Source of the DNA: Thermoanaerobaculia bacterium
Lineage (GTDB): Bacteria > Acidobacteriota > Thermoanaerobaculia > Multivoradales > JAHEKO01
Reading direction: 5' to 3'
NCBI GenBank assembly: GCA_945787635.1
Contig: CALZIK010000068.1
Coordinates: forward strand, 1 to 54,922
Length of the DNA: 54,922 nucleotides
Shown: positions 32,622 to 42,226 of the stretch, piece by piece
Layout: the number at the start of each line of letters is the position of its first letter
Position numbering within the stretch: the first letter of the stretch is position 1
Notes under the pieces: generated by a model
Databases searched by the model: none
The model's input: the letters and a program-made list of their open reading frames with translations, nothing else
What the model was told of the DNA's origin: nothing
Program-made: the position numbers and the translations under genes

Positions 32622-35375
32622 TCAGGCTCCTTTCGCCTTGAAGACTTCGACCGCGCACTTCTTGAAGTCCGTTTCCTTGGAGATCGGACAGGTCGCGTCA
32701 AGGGTGACTTTGTTGATGAAAACACCTTCGTCGAACCAGGGCACGAAGACCATGCCGCGCGGCATGGTGTTGCGGCCGGCGGTCTCCACCCGGGCCTGGA
32801 TCTTGCCGCGGCGTGATGCGATCCATGCCAGGTCGTTCTGCGTCAAGCCGCGCTTCTTGGCGTCGGCCGGGTGCATGAAGAGCTGCGCCGTGGGCACCGC
32901 CGCGTGGAGCTCCGGCACGCGCCGGGTCATCGAGCCGGAATGCCAATGTTCGAGCACTCGGCCGGTCGACAGCCACAATGGATACTCGGCGTCAGGGCTC
33001 TCGGCCGGAGCGGCGTAGGGACGAAAGAAGATCTTCGCTCGGCCGGCCAGCGAGGTCGTGGCGGCCGTGGTCACGCCGTCGAGGTCGCCAGCCGGCAGCG
33101 CCTTCAAGGCGCCGCCGTAGAATTCGAAGCCCGAGCCCTCTTTGACATACGGATCGTACTCCTCGTTGAAGCGCCACTTGGTCTCGCGGCCGTCGACGAC
33201 CGGCCAGCGCAGACCGCGCACGTCGTCGCGGTAGTAGGTATCGAAGTCCGCCAGATCGTGATGATGTCCGCGGCCGAACGAAGCGTACTCCTCGAACAGC
33301 GCCTTTTCCGGGAACCAGCCGATTCCGGCGGCGTCGCTCGTGCAGTTCTCGCGACCGTCGGCCACCGGATCCGGCCAGGCGAACTCGCGGTTGGCCGGGG
33401 TGGCGAAGAGAACGTCGTGGAGCGTATCGTCACTCTTGTAGCCCAGGCTCTTGGCGGCGGCCATCACGTCGGGCAGCCGGCCGTCTTCGAACCCCTCGGC
33501 CGCTAGACCGGGCACCTTCTGCTCGCCCCAGACCTCGGCCAGGGTGAAGCGCTTGGCGAACTCCATGATCTGCCAGACGTCGCTCTGCGCTTCGCCTGGC
33601 GGCGGCACTTGCTGTCGCCACATCTGCGTTCGCCGCTCCGAGTTGCCGAAGGCCCCCCACTTCTCGAAGATCATCGCCGAGGGCAAGATGAGATCAGCGA
33701 CCTTCGCCGACAGTGTCGGATAGACGTCGGAGACGACGATGAAGTTGTCGAGCTCGCGTGCCGCCTTGATCCAGTGATTGGCGTTGGCCGTCGACTGGAA
33801 CGGGTTGGTGACCTGCACCCACAGCCACTTGAGCGAGCCGTCTTCCAGATCGCGCATCATCTTGGTAATGTGACTGCCGACCTTCGGATTGAGTGTCGCG
33901 GCCGGCAGCTTCCACACCTCCTCGGACCGCTTGCGGTGGGCCGGATTGGCAACCACCATGTCAGCCGGCAAGCGATGGGCGAAGGTTCCAACCTCGCGCG
34001 CGGTGCCGCAAGCGGAAGGCTGACCGGTGAGCGAGAACGCCCCGTTGCCCGGCTTGGCCTGCTTACCGGTCAACAGGTGCACCATGTAGGCCTGCTCGTT
34101 GACCCAGGTTCCGCGAGTGTGCTGGTTGAAGCCCATCGTCCAGTACGACACCATCTTGCGCTTCGGATCGGCGTAGTAGTCGGCGAGTTGCTGGAGCTTT
34201 CGCTTGTAGCTCTCAAGCGACTCGTCGGGGTCGCCCTTCGACAACTCGGCGACGAACTCCAGGGTGTAGGGCTCGAGAGCGCGCTTGAACTCGGCGAAAG
34301 AGATCAGCCAGTGCTTGCCGGCGGTGGCGGCGTTGCCTTGCGCCACTTGGTGAACCTCGTCCGGGTTCTTGCGCTGAGCGACGGCTTCCTCACGGGTCAG
34401 CACGACGCCGCGCTCGCGACTCTGGGTATCTTTTTCGGTGTCGAAAGCGAACGCATCGGTTCCGCGCATGCCGAAACCGATGTCATACGGGCCGGTAGCG
34501 AAGACACAGTACTTGTCGATGAACGCCTGGTCGACGCTTCCCTTGGCGACGATCTCGCGCGCGATGAAGTTCCAGATCGCCAGGTCGGTATTCGGCTTGA
34601 AGACGATCTCGTGATCGGCCATGTCCGAGCTGCGGTTGGAGTAGGTGGTGAGATTGAGCACTCGGTAGTCGTCGCGCGCCATGCGCTGGTCGATGATGCG
34701 GGCCCAGAGCATCGGGTGCATCTCGGCCATGTTGGCGCCCCATAGAACTACCGTGTCAGTGCGCTCGATGTCGTCGTAGCAGCCCGACGGTTCGTCGATC
34801 CCGAACACTTGGATGAAGGCGGCGACTGCCGAGGCCATGCAATGCCGGGCGTTCGGATCGATGTTGTTCGATCGCCAGCCGGCCTTGAGCAGCTTGACCG
34901 CGGCGTAGCCCTCCTGCACCGTGTACTGACCCGAGCCCATTATGCCGACCCCGGTCGGCCCGAGCTCGCCGTGGACTCGCTTGAACTGGCGCTCCATCTC
35001 GTCGAAGGCGCGTTCCCAGGAGACCGGCACGAAGTCGCCCTGCTTGTCGAACTTGCCGTTTTTCATGCGCAAGAGCGGCCGGGTCAGCCGGTCTTCGCCA
35101 TAGAGAATCTGCGCATTGGCGTAGCCCTTGACGCACAAGAGGCCGCGATTCACCGGATTGTGCCGATCCCCCTGAACGGCCACGACCTTGCCTCCCTCGA
35201 TGGCAATCCGCAGGCCGCAACCGACGCCGCAGAAGCGGCACACGCCTTTGTCCCAGCGCCAAGGGCTCTTTCCCTGGGCCCACGCCGGCACCGAAATGCC
35301 GACCGCCGAGGCGGCGGCGGCGGCAACGCCGGCCTTCATGAAGTCCCGTCGGGACCAGCTCGGTTTCGATTCCAC
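32622..35375 (-). CDS. napA: Periplasmic nitrate reductase catalytic subunit NapA
   Basis: 917 residues. A twin-arginine signal (SRRDFMKAG, residues 8-16) directs folded export. Cys46, Cys49, Cys53 and Cys81 (CRFCGVGC ... LLCVKG) bind the [4Fe-4S] cluster. [10 protein letters not shown] provides the molybdenum-ligand Cys179. [20 protein letters not shown] and the C-terminal [17 protein letters not shown] are standard NapA. It reduces nitrate to nitrite with electrons from NapB, using Mo-bisMGD. It is somewhat longer than the usual 830 residues, with extra sequence in the C-terminal half. It sits between napD and napB; no napC, napGH or napF is nearby, so the quinol-oxidising partner must be elsewhere. 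Confidence 0.95.
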   Translation of the reverse strand: MESKPSWSRRDFMKAGVAAAAASAVGISVPAWAQGKSPWRWDKGVCRFCGVGCGLRIAIEGGKVVAVQGDRHNPVNRGLLCVKGYANAQILYGEDRLTRPLLRMKNGKFDKQGDFVPVSWERAFDEMERQFKRVHGELGPTGVGIMGSGQYTVQEGYAAVKLLKAGWRSNNIDPNARHCMASAVAAFIQVFGIDEPSGCYDDIERTDTVVLWGANMAEMHPMLWARIIDQRMARDDYRVLNLTTYSNRSSDMADHEIVFKPNTDLAIWNFIAREIVAKGSVDQAFIDKYCVFATGPYDIGFGMRGTDAFAFDTEKDTQSRERGVVLTREEAVAQRKNPDEVHQVAQGNAATAGKHWLISFAEFKRALEPYTLEFVAELSKGDPDESLESYKRKLQQLADYYADPKRKMVSYWTMGFNQHTRGTWVNEQAYMVHLLTGKQAKPGNGAFSLTGQPSACGTAREVGTFAHRLPADMVVANPAHRKRSEEVWKLPAATLNPKVGSHITKMMRDLEDGSLKWLWVQVTNPFQSTANANHWIKAARELDNFIVVSDVYPTLSAKVADLILPSAMIFEKWGAFGNSERRTQMWRQQVPPPGEAQSDVWQIMEFAKRFTLAEVWGEQKVPGLAAEGFEDGRLPDVMAAAKSLGYKSDDTLHDVLFATPANREFAWPDPVADGRENCTSDAAGIGWFPEKALFEEYASFGRGHHHDLADFDTYYRDDVRGLRWPVVDGRETKWRFNEEYDPYVKEGSGFEFYGGALKALPAGDLDGVTTAATTSLAGRAKIFFRPYAAPAESPDAEYPLWLSTGRVLEHWHSGSMTRRVPELHAAVPTAQLFMHPADAKKRGLTQNDLAWIASRRGKIQARVETAGRNTMPRGMVFVPWFDEGVFINKVTLDATCPISKETDFKKCAVEVFKAKGA

Positions 35376-35386
35376 TGGTGACCTCC

Positions 35387-35659
35387 CTACGATGGCGAAT
35401 CCACGTCGTTGTCTTCCCTGTCTATGCCCATATCAATCCGATGCTCGACCAGAGCCGCAGCCTCGACGTCCGGCAGCGCCTGGATGGCTCGCAGACCAAG
35501 CTCCTGCTCTTCGGCGCTCTCGGTCTCCTGCACTACGACCAAGCGCCCGGTCTCCGGCTGGCAGTAGTGCACCTCGACTCCCGGCAGGGCCTCCAGTTCG
35601 CGCTGGCAGTCGCCCACGCGCAGCGCTCTGGCCACCACCACGATCCCGGAGTAGTGCAT
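35387..35659 (-). CDS. napD: NapA maturation chaperone NapD
   Basis: 90 residues from ATG 35659. [41 protein letters not shown] and [20 protein letters not shown] show the ferredoxin-like fold of NapD, which binds the NapA twin-arginine signal until the cofactor is inserted. It ends 11 bp before napA begins, confirming a napDAB operon. The C-terminal tail is acidic ([14 protein letters not shown]). A longer reading from 35803 has no family support. Confidence 0.88.
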   Translation of the reverse strand: MHYSGIVVVARALRVGDCQRELEALPGVEVHYCQPETGRLVVVQETESAEEQELGLRAIQALPDVEAAALVEHRIDMGIDREDNDVDSPS

Positions 35660-35782
35660 CGACCCGATCTTAGCGAAAGACGGCCATTCGTCCGCCACCC
35701 GGACAGACGGTCTCGCCCAGGTCGATACTGGCGTAAGGCCATCCGAGAGAGTCCAGCGATCTCCTGGAGGCAGGAGTGCAAG

Positions 35783-35803
35783 GTGCGCGACGTCGAGTCG
35801 CAC
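35783..35803. promoter_or_regulatory. Imperfect palindrome upstream of napD
   Basis: GTGCGCGACGTCGAGTCGCAC has 5-bp arms (GTGCG/CGCAC) around the palindromic CGACGTCG. It lies in the 153-bp gap between the sensor kinase and napD, about 125 bases ahead of napD. It could be an operator, but in such G+C-rich DNA it may be chance. Confidence 0.25.
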
Positions 35804-35812
35804 TGCGCGCTA

Positions 35813-37117
35813 TCAGCTCGAGCCGAAGCTCACCTTGAAGGTGGTCCCGCGGCCGGGCTCGCTTTGGACTCCGAGGGTGTAGCCGAGAAGATCGCAGAGG
35901 TCCTTGCAGATCGAGAGACCCAGGCCCGTGCCTTCGAACTTGCGGCTGGTGCCGCTATCGACCTGAACGAATCGCTCGAAGATCGCCTCGAGCTTCTCGG
36001 GCGGAATGCCGATGCCGGTGTCTTCGACCTCGAGTGCGATGGCGCCCGCCTCCGGGTTCGCGATGAGCCGGACCGTGACCGAACCTTGGCGGGTGAACTT
36101 GAAGGCGTTGACGACCAGATTCACCAGGATCTGGCGGAGCTTCTCGGGGTCGGTTGCGAGAGGCGGACAGGTTGGCGGCAGCTCGGACAAGAGCTCCACT
36201 CGCTCGCGCGGCTTCTGGGTGTCGAGATCTCGCAGGGTCCTTCGGATCAACTCGATGACGTCCACCGCCTCGAGATCGAGCTCGACCTCTCCCGCCTCGA
36301 CCTTCGTGACGTCGAGGATCTGATCGACCAGGCCGAGCAGATGCAACCCACTGGCGTGGACCCGCTCCAGCATGTCGTCGCCGGAGGCGGAGAGCTCTTC
36401 CTTGGTCCGCACAACCTGCGAGAACCCGATCACCGAGTTGAGCGGGGTTCTGAGCTCATGGCTCATCGAAGCGAGGAAATCGCGCTTGGCCTTGTTGGCG
36501 GCCTCGGCCGCCGCGAGCGCCTCGCGCAGCCGCGCCAGCGTCCGTACCCTGGTGGTCTCGTAGAACCATCCGATGCCGATGACCATCGTGAGGCCGAGCC
36601 CGATCACCACCAGCAGGAGGACCTGACTCGACTCGATCGGAGGAAACGCCTTCACACCCGAGACTTCGAGAGCGGCGAGTGTCCCCACCCCGGCGACGGC
36701 GCCCAAGGCGGTCAGCGCCCCTATCCTTCGGCCGCCCAGGCCGAGACCGATGAGCACCGGCACGGGCAGAAAGAAGAGGCCGGGGGTGCGGATTCCGTGA
36801 CTCTTCCAGGCCACCAGGAGGACCACGAGAAGCGGCACGTTGGTGAGGAAGATCCCCATTGGGCGGACGGCGCCGGTGGCACGCAGCACCCACGGGGCGA
36901 GGAGAAAACTCAGCGCCAGGCCATAGGCGAGCGCCCACGTGACCGGAATAATCTGCGGAGCCACATAGGGGTAGGCGACCGCAAAGGCGAGGGTTCCGAG
37001 GCCGATGAACCAGGCAAGACCGACCGAGAGCCGGATCCGGTTGACGAGATCCTCGTCACCCGTGCCCACGCCGGCGGGGTGGAAGTAGTCGAGCAACCTA
37101 TAGAGGACGTCGAGCAC
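35813..37117 (-). CDS. Membrane sensor histidine kinase
   Basis: 434 residues from GTG 37117. The N-terminal 180 residues carry six predicted membrane helices with no large periplasmic loop, suggesting sensing within the membrane. A linker helix leads to the dimerisation/phosphoacceptor box SMSHELRTPLNSVIGFSQVV (His is the phosphorylation site). The ATPase domain shows the N box ILVNLVVNAFKFT, G1 VEDTGIGIP, F box FERFVQVDSG and G2 GTGLGLSICKDL. No response regulator is adjacent. It lies upstream of napDAB on the same strand with a 153-bp gap, so a regulatory link is possible but unproven. Confidence 0.88.
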   Translation of the reverse strand: MLDVLYRLLDYFHPAGVGTGDEDLVNRIRLSVGLAWFIGLGTLAFAVAYPYVAPQIIPVTWALAYGLALSFLLAPWVLRATGAVRPMGIFLTNVPLLVVLLVAWKSHGIRTPGLFFLPVPVLIGLGLGGRRIGALTALGAVAGVGTLAALEVSGVKAFPPIESSQVLLLVVIGLGLTMVIGIGWFYETTRVRTLARLREALAAAEAANKAKRDFLASMSHELRTPLNSVIGFSQVVRTKEELSASGDDMLERVHASGLHLLGLVDQILDVTKVEAGEVELDLEAVDVIELIRRTLRDLDTQKPRERVELLSELPPTCPPLATDPEKLRQILVNLVVNAFKFTRQGSVTVRLIANPEAGAIALEVEDTGIGIPPEKLEAIFERFVQVDSGTSRKFEGTGLGLSICKDLCDLLGYTLGVQSEPGRGTTFKVSFGSS

Positions 37118-37154
37118 GGGTCACTGCCTCGTCCCCGACCGACTCGGGCGCAAA

Positions 37155-38450
37155 TCAGCCGGCGCCGACGACCGGGACCTCGATCGAGTCGGCGCCTCCC
37201 ATGTAGGGCCGGAGAGGCTCCGGGATCGACACCGAGCCGTCGGCGTTCTGGTAGTTCTCGAGGATTGCGACCAGGGTGCGTCCGGCGGCCAGGCCCGAGC
37301 CGTTCAGGGTGTGAAGGAGCCTCGGCTTGCCGCCTCCCGCCGGACGGTAGCGCAGACCCGCCCGGCGAGCCTGAAAGGCCTCGCAATTGGAGCACGAGGA
37401 AATCTCGCGATAGGCATTTTGCCCCGGTAGCCAGACCTCGATGTCGTAGGTCTTGGCCGCCGAAAAACCCATGTCGCCGGTCGAAAGGGTCACCACGCGA
37501 TAGGGCAGCTCGAGCCGTTGAAGCACGCCCTCGGCGTTGCCGGTCAGCTCTTCGAGCGCCTCGTAACTGGTCTCGGGGGTGGTCAGGTGCACCAACTCGA
37601 CCTTTTGAAACTGGTGCTGCCGGATGAGGCCACGCACATCCTTGCCGTAGGAACCGGCCTCGGCCCGAAAGCAGGGTGTATGGGCAACGTATTTGAGCGG
37701 CAGTCGCTCTTCCTCGAGAATCTCGCCGCGATGGAGATTCGTCACCGGTACCTCGGCGGTCGGAATGAGGTAGTACTCGTGGCCGGAGAGCTTGAACAGA
37801 TCCTCTTCGAACTTGGGTAGCTGGCCGGTTCCGATCAAAGCATCGGTGTTGACGATGAACGGCGGCTGCACCTCGATATAGCCATTCTCCGCGGTGTGAA
37901 GATCGAGCATGAAACTGATCAGCGCGCGCTCGAGCCGAGCTCCGCTTCCGAAGTAGGCGGTGAACCGCGCGCCGGCGACCTTGGCGCCACGTTCGAAGTC
38001 GAGAATGCCAAGAGCCGGACCCAAATCCCAGTGCGCCTGCGGCTCGAAATCGAACGCTCTCGGCTCGCCCACGGTGCGCTCGACTCGATTGGCAGCTTCG
38101 TCGGCGCCGGCCGGTACCGAGGCATGCGCCAGATTCGGAAACGCCATCTCGAGATCCGTGAGCTCGGTCTCGGTGCTCGCGAGCCGCTCTTCCAGGCCCG
38201 CGATACCGGCCTTGAGCTCGCCGACCTCGGCCATCACCGCCTCGGCATCGGAGCCCTCGCGCTTGAGCGCGCCGATCTGCTTGGACAGCTCGTTACGGCG
38301 TTGCTTGAGCTGCTCGACCTCGCCGAGAATGGACCGCCGCTCCCGGTCGAACGATTGCCAACTTTCAAGGAGGCCGGCGGCGATCCCGCGAAGCCCCAGC
38401 CGCGAGGCGAGCGTGTCGTCTTCGGAACGCAGGAGGTCGCGAGACAGCAT
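37155..38450 (-). CDS. serS: Serine--tRNA ligase
   Basis: 431 residues, normal for SerRS, which charges the serine tRNAs (two of which are in this window) using ATP. The N-terminal antiparallel coiled-coil arm at about 30-110 ([20 protein letters not shown]) binds the long variable arm of tRNA-Ser. Class II motifs follow: motif 2 around [20 protein letters not shown] with [10 protein letters not shown], and motif 3 [20 protein letters not shown]. Starts at ATG 38450. A sequence [16 protein letters not shown] is highly characteristic. Confidence 0.97.
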   Translation of the reverse strand: MLSRDLLRSEDDTLASRLGLRGIAAGLLESWQSFDRERRSILGEVEQLKQRRNELSKQIGALKREGSDAEAVMAEVGELKAGIAGLEERLASTETELTDLEMAFPNLAHASVPAGADEAANRVERTVGEPRAFDFEPQAHWDLGPALGILDFERGAKVAGARFTAYFGSGARLERALISFMLDLHTAENGYIEVQPPFIVNTDALIGTGQLPKFEEDLFKLSGHEYYLIPTAEVPVTNLHRGEILEEERLPLKYVAHTPCFRAEAGSYGKDVRGLIRQHQFQKVELVHLTTPETSYEALEELTGNAEGVLQRLELPYRVVTLSTGDMGFSAAKTYDIEVWLPGQNAYREISSCSNCEAFQARRAGLRYRPAGGGKPRLLHTLNGSGLAAGRTLVAILENYQNADGSVSIPEPLRPYMGGADSIEVPVVGAG

Positions 38451-38500
38451 GGGCGGGAGTCTACCGAACGGGCACAGCCGGGAAAACTACGAGCCCGCCC

Positions 38501-39532
38501 CTACGCCCTGCCGCGCGGCAGCCGGCCGGCGATCAGCTCGCGAGTGGTCTCGACAACTCGCTTCAAGGGCCTGGCATCGGCGCGGCCGCGACCGGCGATG
38601 TCGAAGGCCGTGCCGTGATCCACCGAAGTCCGGATCACCGGCAGACCCAAGGTCCAGTTGGTCGCGCTTCCGAAAGCCACCGTCTTCACGGGAATCAGGC
38701 CCTGGTCATGGTAGAGAGCCAGCACCCAGTCGCAGTCACCTTTGCGCGCCCGGGCGAAGACCGAATCAGCGCTCTCGGGTCCGCGAACGTCGATGCCGCG
38801 CTCCCGGCAAGCCGCAATCGCCGGTTGGAGCACCTCGATCTCCTCGCGCCCGATCAGTCCGCCTTCGCCGGCATGCGGGTTCAAGCCCGCGACGACGATG
38901 CGCCCGCCGGCGTTCTCGGCGAGGCAGGTCACGGCCTCGATTAGGCCCTCCGCCGTCAGCGAGACCAGGGTTTCCGCCAGAGGCGTGTGGGTCGTGAGCA
39001 GCGCGACCTGCAGGTCCGTGGTCAGAAAGGTCATCAGAAAGTCGCGACCGTAGCGGCTCTTGCCGCAAAGGCCGGCTACGAAGTCGGTCTGGCCGCGAAA
39101 CTCGGGAAGATGATGCTTAGCGATGGAAAACTTGCTAACTGGAGCGGTAACCACTGCATCGACGAGTCCGGCGCGAGCCAGCTCAACGGCAGTTTCGAGG
39201 CAGGCGACAGCGCCTCCGGCGTCCTTCGCCGTCGAGACGCCGGCCTCGATGGTCCGTGACTCGGCCACCGGGTCGAGCACCGCCAGGCCCTCGTCCTCCT
39301 CCCGTGCGAGCAACTGCTCGCGACTCTCGACCGACGAGAAATACTCGAGCACCACCTCGTCACCGCCCGGCACGAAAGATCGGACTTGCTCGAGCGCCGC
39401 GCGCTCGGCCACCAGCAGGGGCACATAGCCGCCCTGAAAGCGCGAAGCCCATTTGAGCAGGATCTCCGGTCCGATCCCGGCCGGATCGCCCTGAGTAAGG
39501 GCCAGGACCGGCAGACTCGCCTTGATGCTCAA
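38501..39532 (-). CDS. pdxA: 4-hydroxythreonine-4-phosphate dehydrogenase
   Basis: 343 residues. PVLALTQGDPAGIGPEILLK is the family N terminus; VTAPVSKFSIAKHHLPEFRG, GLNPHAGEGGLIGREEIEVL and VLALYHDQGLIPVKTVAFG are the metal- and NAD-binding landmarks. PdxA oxidises 4-hydroxythreonine 4-phosphate in the DXP-dependent pyridoxal phosphate pathway. TTG 39532 overlaps the stop of the upstream Hfq-like gene (TTGA), so translation is coupled. serS follows 50 bp later on the same strand. Confidence 0.95.
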   Translation of the reverse strand: MSIKASLPVLALTQGDPAGIGPEILLKWASRFQGGYVPLLVAERAALEQVRSFVPGGDEVVLEYFSSVESREQLLAREEDEGLAVLDPVAESRTIEAGVSTAKDAGGAVACLETAVELARAGLVDAVVTAPVSKFSIAKHHLPEFRGQTDFVAGLCGKSRYGRDFLMTFLTTDLQVALLTTHTPLAETLVSLTAEGLIEAVTCLAENAGGRIVVAGLNPHAGEGGLIGREEIEVLQPAIAACRERGIDVRGPESADSVFARARKGDCDWVLALYHDQGLIPVKTVAFGSATNWTLGLPVIRTSVDHGTAFDIAGRGRADARPLKRVVETTRELIAGRLPRGRA

Positions 39533-39855
39533 GTGGTGGACGGCTCGGAACGCGGTCGCCGCCGCCGCCGCAGTTCATCTTCTTTGAACATGTAGCGGAT
39601 GTTGTGCTTCAGAAGCAGGAGATTGGGCTCGCGATTGCGGTTCAGCTTGATTGCGCCCTTGTCATACCACTCGATCCAGCCTCTCAGTTCGGTGCCGTCG
39701 GTCAACACGACCACCATCGCCGTCTTGGCTCCCATCTGCTTGAGATAGTAGAACTCCTCGGCGTTCGTCTGTTCAGGCGGAGCGTGCTTGCGTCGAACGG
39801 ACCTCGAACCCTTCTGTTCCGAAAGGTCCGGGCGAATCAGCTTGCGGTTCGGCAT
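39529..39855 (-). CDS. Extended Hfq-like RNA chaperone
   Basis: 108 residues from ATG 39855. The central 60 residues fit an Sm/Hfq-like fold: NAEEFYYLKQMGAKTAMVVV (helix and strand 1), TDGTELRGWIEWYDKGAIKL (Sm1), and LLLLKHNIRYMFKED (Sm2; canonical Hfq has the YKHAIST-type motif). Both ends are basic and disordered (RRKHAPPEQ before, ELRRRRRPRSE after). Hfq binds small RNAs and A-rich RNA as a hexamer. This protein is more divergent, so full Hfq function is an inference. It lies one base after the PSP1/RicT gene and overlaps pdxA by four bases. Confidence 0.7.
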   Translation of the reverse strand: MPNRKLIRPDLSEQKGSRSVRRKHAPPEQTNAEEFYYLKQMGAKTAMVVVLTDGTELRGWIEWYDKGAIKLNRNREPNLLLLKHNIRYMFKEDELRRRRRPRSEPSTT

Positions 39856-39856
39856 C

Positions 39857-40588
39857 TCAACTCGCTTGTGGTTGCGCCTCGGGCTTCTTCGCCCGAGGCT
39901 GTTTGTATTGCTCATCCTCGTAGGCCAGGCAACAGAGCAAGCGGCCGCACTGTCCCGAGATCTTGGACGGATTCAGGCTCAGGTTCTGTCGCTTGGCCAT
40001 CTGGATGGAAATCGGCTTGAAGTCCGTGAGCCACGACGAGCAGCAAAGCGTCCTGCCGCAGACACCGATGCCGCCGAGAAGCCCGGCCTCATCGCGAGCG
40101 CCAATTTGGATCATTCGCACCTTGGCTGAAAAGCGCTTCGAAAGCTCTCTGACCAGACCGCGAAAGTCCACGCGACCCTCGGAAGTGAAATGAAACTGGG
40201 CGGCTCTTCCGTCCAGAGAAAAGGTGACCTTAGAGATCTTCATGTCGAGGCCCAGGTTGCGGACACGCTCGCGTGCGTAGCGCTTGCCAGCGTCCTCGTT
40301 GGTCAGCTGACGCTCGTGCAAATCCTTGTCTTCGTCCGATGCCAGGCGAAGGATGCGGCTGGCGCTCGACTTCTGACATGGCTTGAAGACCGGCATGGGA
40401 GACTGTTCGACCCGACCCACGGCGTGACCGGACTCGAGCTCGACCACGACGGGTGCACCCCTGGTGAAAATGTGGTCTCCGGTCGCGCACAGCGTCAGAT
40501 TGGTCTCTTCCGCGAACCGTACGCCAACGAAGTTGTTCTCGACCGACGTCGACATTCCCTGGAAGGAACAGCCTTGACATCCACTCAT
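39857..40588 (-). CDS. ricT: PSP1-domain protein (RicT/YaaT-like)
   Basis: 243 residues from ATG 40588. The PSP1 core runs over about 100-220 with DMKISKVTFSLDGRAAQFHF, RVDFRGLVRELSKRF, IGARDEAGLLGGIGVCGRTLCC and SGQCGRLLCCLAYE. The cysteines (also Cys4 and Cys7 at the N terminus) match those that bind an Fe-S cluster in Bacillus RicT, part of the Ric complex that modulates RNase Y. It is immediately followed by an Hfq-like gene, pointing to RNA metabolism. Confidence in the family is high; function in this organism is inferred. Confidence 0.88.
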   Translation of the reverse strand: MSGCQGCSFQGMSTSVENNFVGVRFAEETNLTLCATGDHIFTRGAPVVVELESGHAVGRVEQSPMPVFKPCQKSSASRILRLASDEDKDLHERQLTNEDAGKRYARERVRNLGLDMKISKVTFSLDGRAAQFHFTSEGRVDFRGLVRELSKRFSAKVRMIQIGARDEAGLLGGIGVCGRTLCCSSWLTDFKPISIQMAKRQNLSLNPSKISGQCGRLLCCLAYEDEQYKQPRAKKPEAQPQAS

Positions 40589-40689
40589 GCGTTTTCTCTG
40601 CTATCGATCAGAACGGAAACGTCCGGTTTCTACCCGGTGGGCCGGCTCGACCGCTCGGTCCGGTCAGTTAGATTCGCGGGCTTTGAGCC

Positions 40690-40695
40690 ATTATA
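40690..40695 (-). promoter_or_regulatory. Possible -10 box for the ricT operon
   Basis: The minus strand has a perfect TATAAT at 40695-40690, about 100 bases upstream of the ricT ATG and just inside the gap after purD. A convincing -35 was not found. It suggests a separate promoter for the ricT/hfq-like/pdxA string. Confidence 0.35.
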
Positions 40696-40705
40696 GGACA
40701 ACCCA

Positions 40706-41989
40706 CTAGTCGGCTCCTCCGGACTCCAGCACCCGACGGCCGATGTCAGTGCGGAAGGTCTGGCCCTCCCATCGGATCTGCGCCGCCGCCAGGTACACAG
40801 TGCGCAAAGCCTCGCGAAGCGAGCTTCCCGACGCGCAGACACTCAAGACCCGGCCGCCGCTCGTCACCAGGTTTTCACCTTCAATCCTGGTGCCAGCCTG
40901 AAAGACCGAGACCCCCGGCAACGAGGCGCATTTCTCGAGGCCCGATATCGGGTGGCCCAGCTCCGGCGCGTCGGGATACCCGGCGGCCGCCAGAACAATG
41001 CACGCGGTCGCCTCCCTGCGAAACTCCAGCCGGGCACTCTCGAAACGTCCCGCGGCGCCTTGCGCCAGCACCGGGAGCAAGTCGTCGGACATGCGCAGAA
41101 GCAGAGGTTGCGCCTCGGGGTCGCCAAGGCGGGCATTGAACTCGAGCACCAGGGGACCGTCATCCGTCAGCATGATGCCGGCGTAGAGGAAACCCTTGAA
41201 CACACGGTTCTCTTCGGCCATCCCGTCGACCACCGGGCGTAGAACCCTCTCCATGACCTCGGCGGCCTCCTGCGCGGTCATGACGCCCGACGGGCTGTGC
41301 GCCCCCATGCCGCCCGTATTGGGTCCTCGGTCGCCGTCGCCGATTCTCTTATAGTCCTTGCAGGTCGCCAGCGGCAGCACCCGGCGCCCGTCGCAAACCG
41401 CGATCAGGGACACTTCCTCACCTTGCAGGCAGCGCTCGACGACCACCCGGTCGCCGCTCGCACCGAACCGGCGCCGCTCGAAGAAGACCTCGATTCCGGC
41501 TTTCAGCTCACTCTTGTCTTCGGCAATCAAAACACCCTTGCCGGCCGCCAGCCCATCCGCCTTGAGCACCACCGGGAGTCCGAGCTTCTTTGCCGCCGCC
41601 AGAGCTTCATCGGCGGTGTGCGCGATGTGAAACTCGGCGGTGGGAATGTCGTGTCGACGCATGAATTCCTTGGCGAAGACCTTGCTGCCCTCGAGCTCCG
41701 CCGCGTTCCGCCGCGGGCCGAAAATCGGCAGATCGCGTCGCTCGAACTCATCGACGATCCCCAAGGTCAAAGGTAACTCGGGCCCCACAACCGTCAAGTC
41801 GATCTTGAGGTCGGACGCGAAGTCCGCGAGCTTGGAGACCTCATCGACCGCGATCGGCACGCAGTCCGCAACCTCGGCGATGCCGGGATTGCCCGAGGCG
41901 CAGAAGAGCTCCGCGAGCACCGGACTCTCCCGGAGCTTCCAGCAAAGGGCATGCTCTCTGCCGCCGTTGCCGACTACAAGTACCCGCAC
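40706..41989 (-). CDS. purD: Phosphoribosylamine--glycine ligase (GARS)
   Basis: 427 residues from GTG 41989. RVLVVGNGGREHALCWKL is the N-terminal signature. ATP-grasp features follow: LPVVLKADGLAAGKGVLIAE, VVVERCLQGEEVSLIAVCDG, and the purD hallmark DGDRGPNTGGMGAHSPSG, then LEFNARLGDPEAQPLL. The enzyme joins glycine to 5-phosphoribosylamine in step 2 of purine synthesis. No other pur gene is nearby. GTG was chosen because the upstream extension has no family similarity. Confidence 0.96.
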   Translation of the reverse strand: MRVLVVGNGGREHALCWKLRESPVLAELFCASGNPGIAEVADCVPIAVDEVSKLADFASDLKIDLTVVGPELPLTLGIVDEFERRDLPIFGPRRNAAELEGSKVFAKEFMRRHDIPTAEFHIAHTADEALAAAKKLGLPVVLKADGLAAGKGVLIAEDKSELKAGIEVFFERRRFGASGDRVVVERCLQGEEVSLIAVCDGRRVLPLATCKDYKRIGDGDRGPNTGGMGAHSPSGVMTAQEAAEVMERVLRPVVDGMAEENRVFKGFLYAGIMLTDDGPLVLEFNARLGDPEAQPLLLRMSDDLLPVLAQGAAGRFESARLEFRREATACIVLAAAGYPDAPELGHPISGLEKCASLPGVSVFQAGTRIEGENLVTSGGRVLSVCASGSSLREALRTVYLAAAQIRWEGQTFRTDIGRRVLESGGAD

Positions 41990-42226
41990 AGAGCCTCGTG
42001 GGTGACTGCCGGCCGCATCGACCACCGGCGCCTGGATTGCGGTGAGAACATAGAAACAGGCCTCGAGGACTTTACCAGTTCGCAATCGTCTATTCGCCCC
42101 CAGTGCACCGTCCTCGGAAAGAGGCAGCTTGGCGGAGCCGGTGGTGTCTCTCCAGGTCTCGTCAGCACCATCCGGATTGGCATCGGCATTGCTCTAGAGA
42201 TCTATGACCAGAACGGAGGTGTCGAT
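41990..42226. other. Divergent leader between purD and the outer-membrane protein gene
   Basis: 237 bases serving as upstream region for both genes. It contains the small stable hairpin CCTCGGAAAGAGG (about 42111-42126 area) and several inverted G+C stretches, so a structured leader is possible. I compared it by eye with glycine and ZTP riboswitches and found no match. A good ribosome site, ACGGAGGT, precedes the ATG at 42227. Confidence 0.35.

Noticed and set aside
35660-35803. N-terminal extension of NapD to 35803
   Set aside because: The extra residues have no signal or family match, and the NapD fold begins at ATG 35659.
41990-42226. Glycine or ZTP riboswitch ahead of purD
   Set aside because: The region has G+C hairpins and a few suggestive words, but not the ordered conserved blocks of either family.
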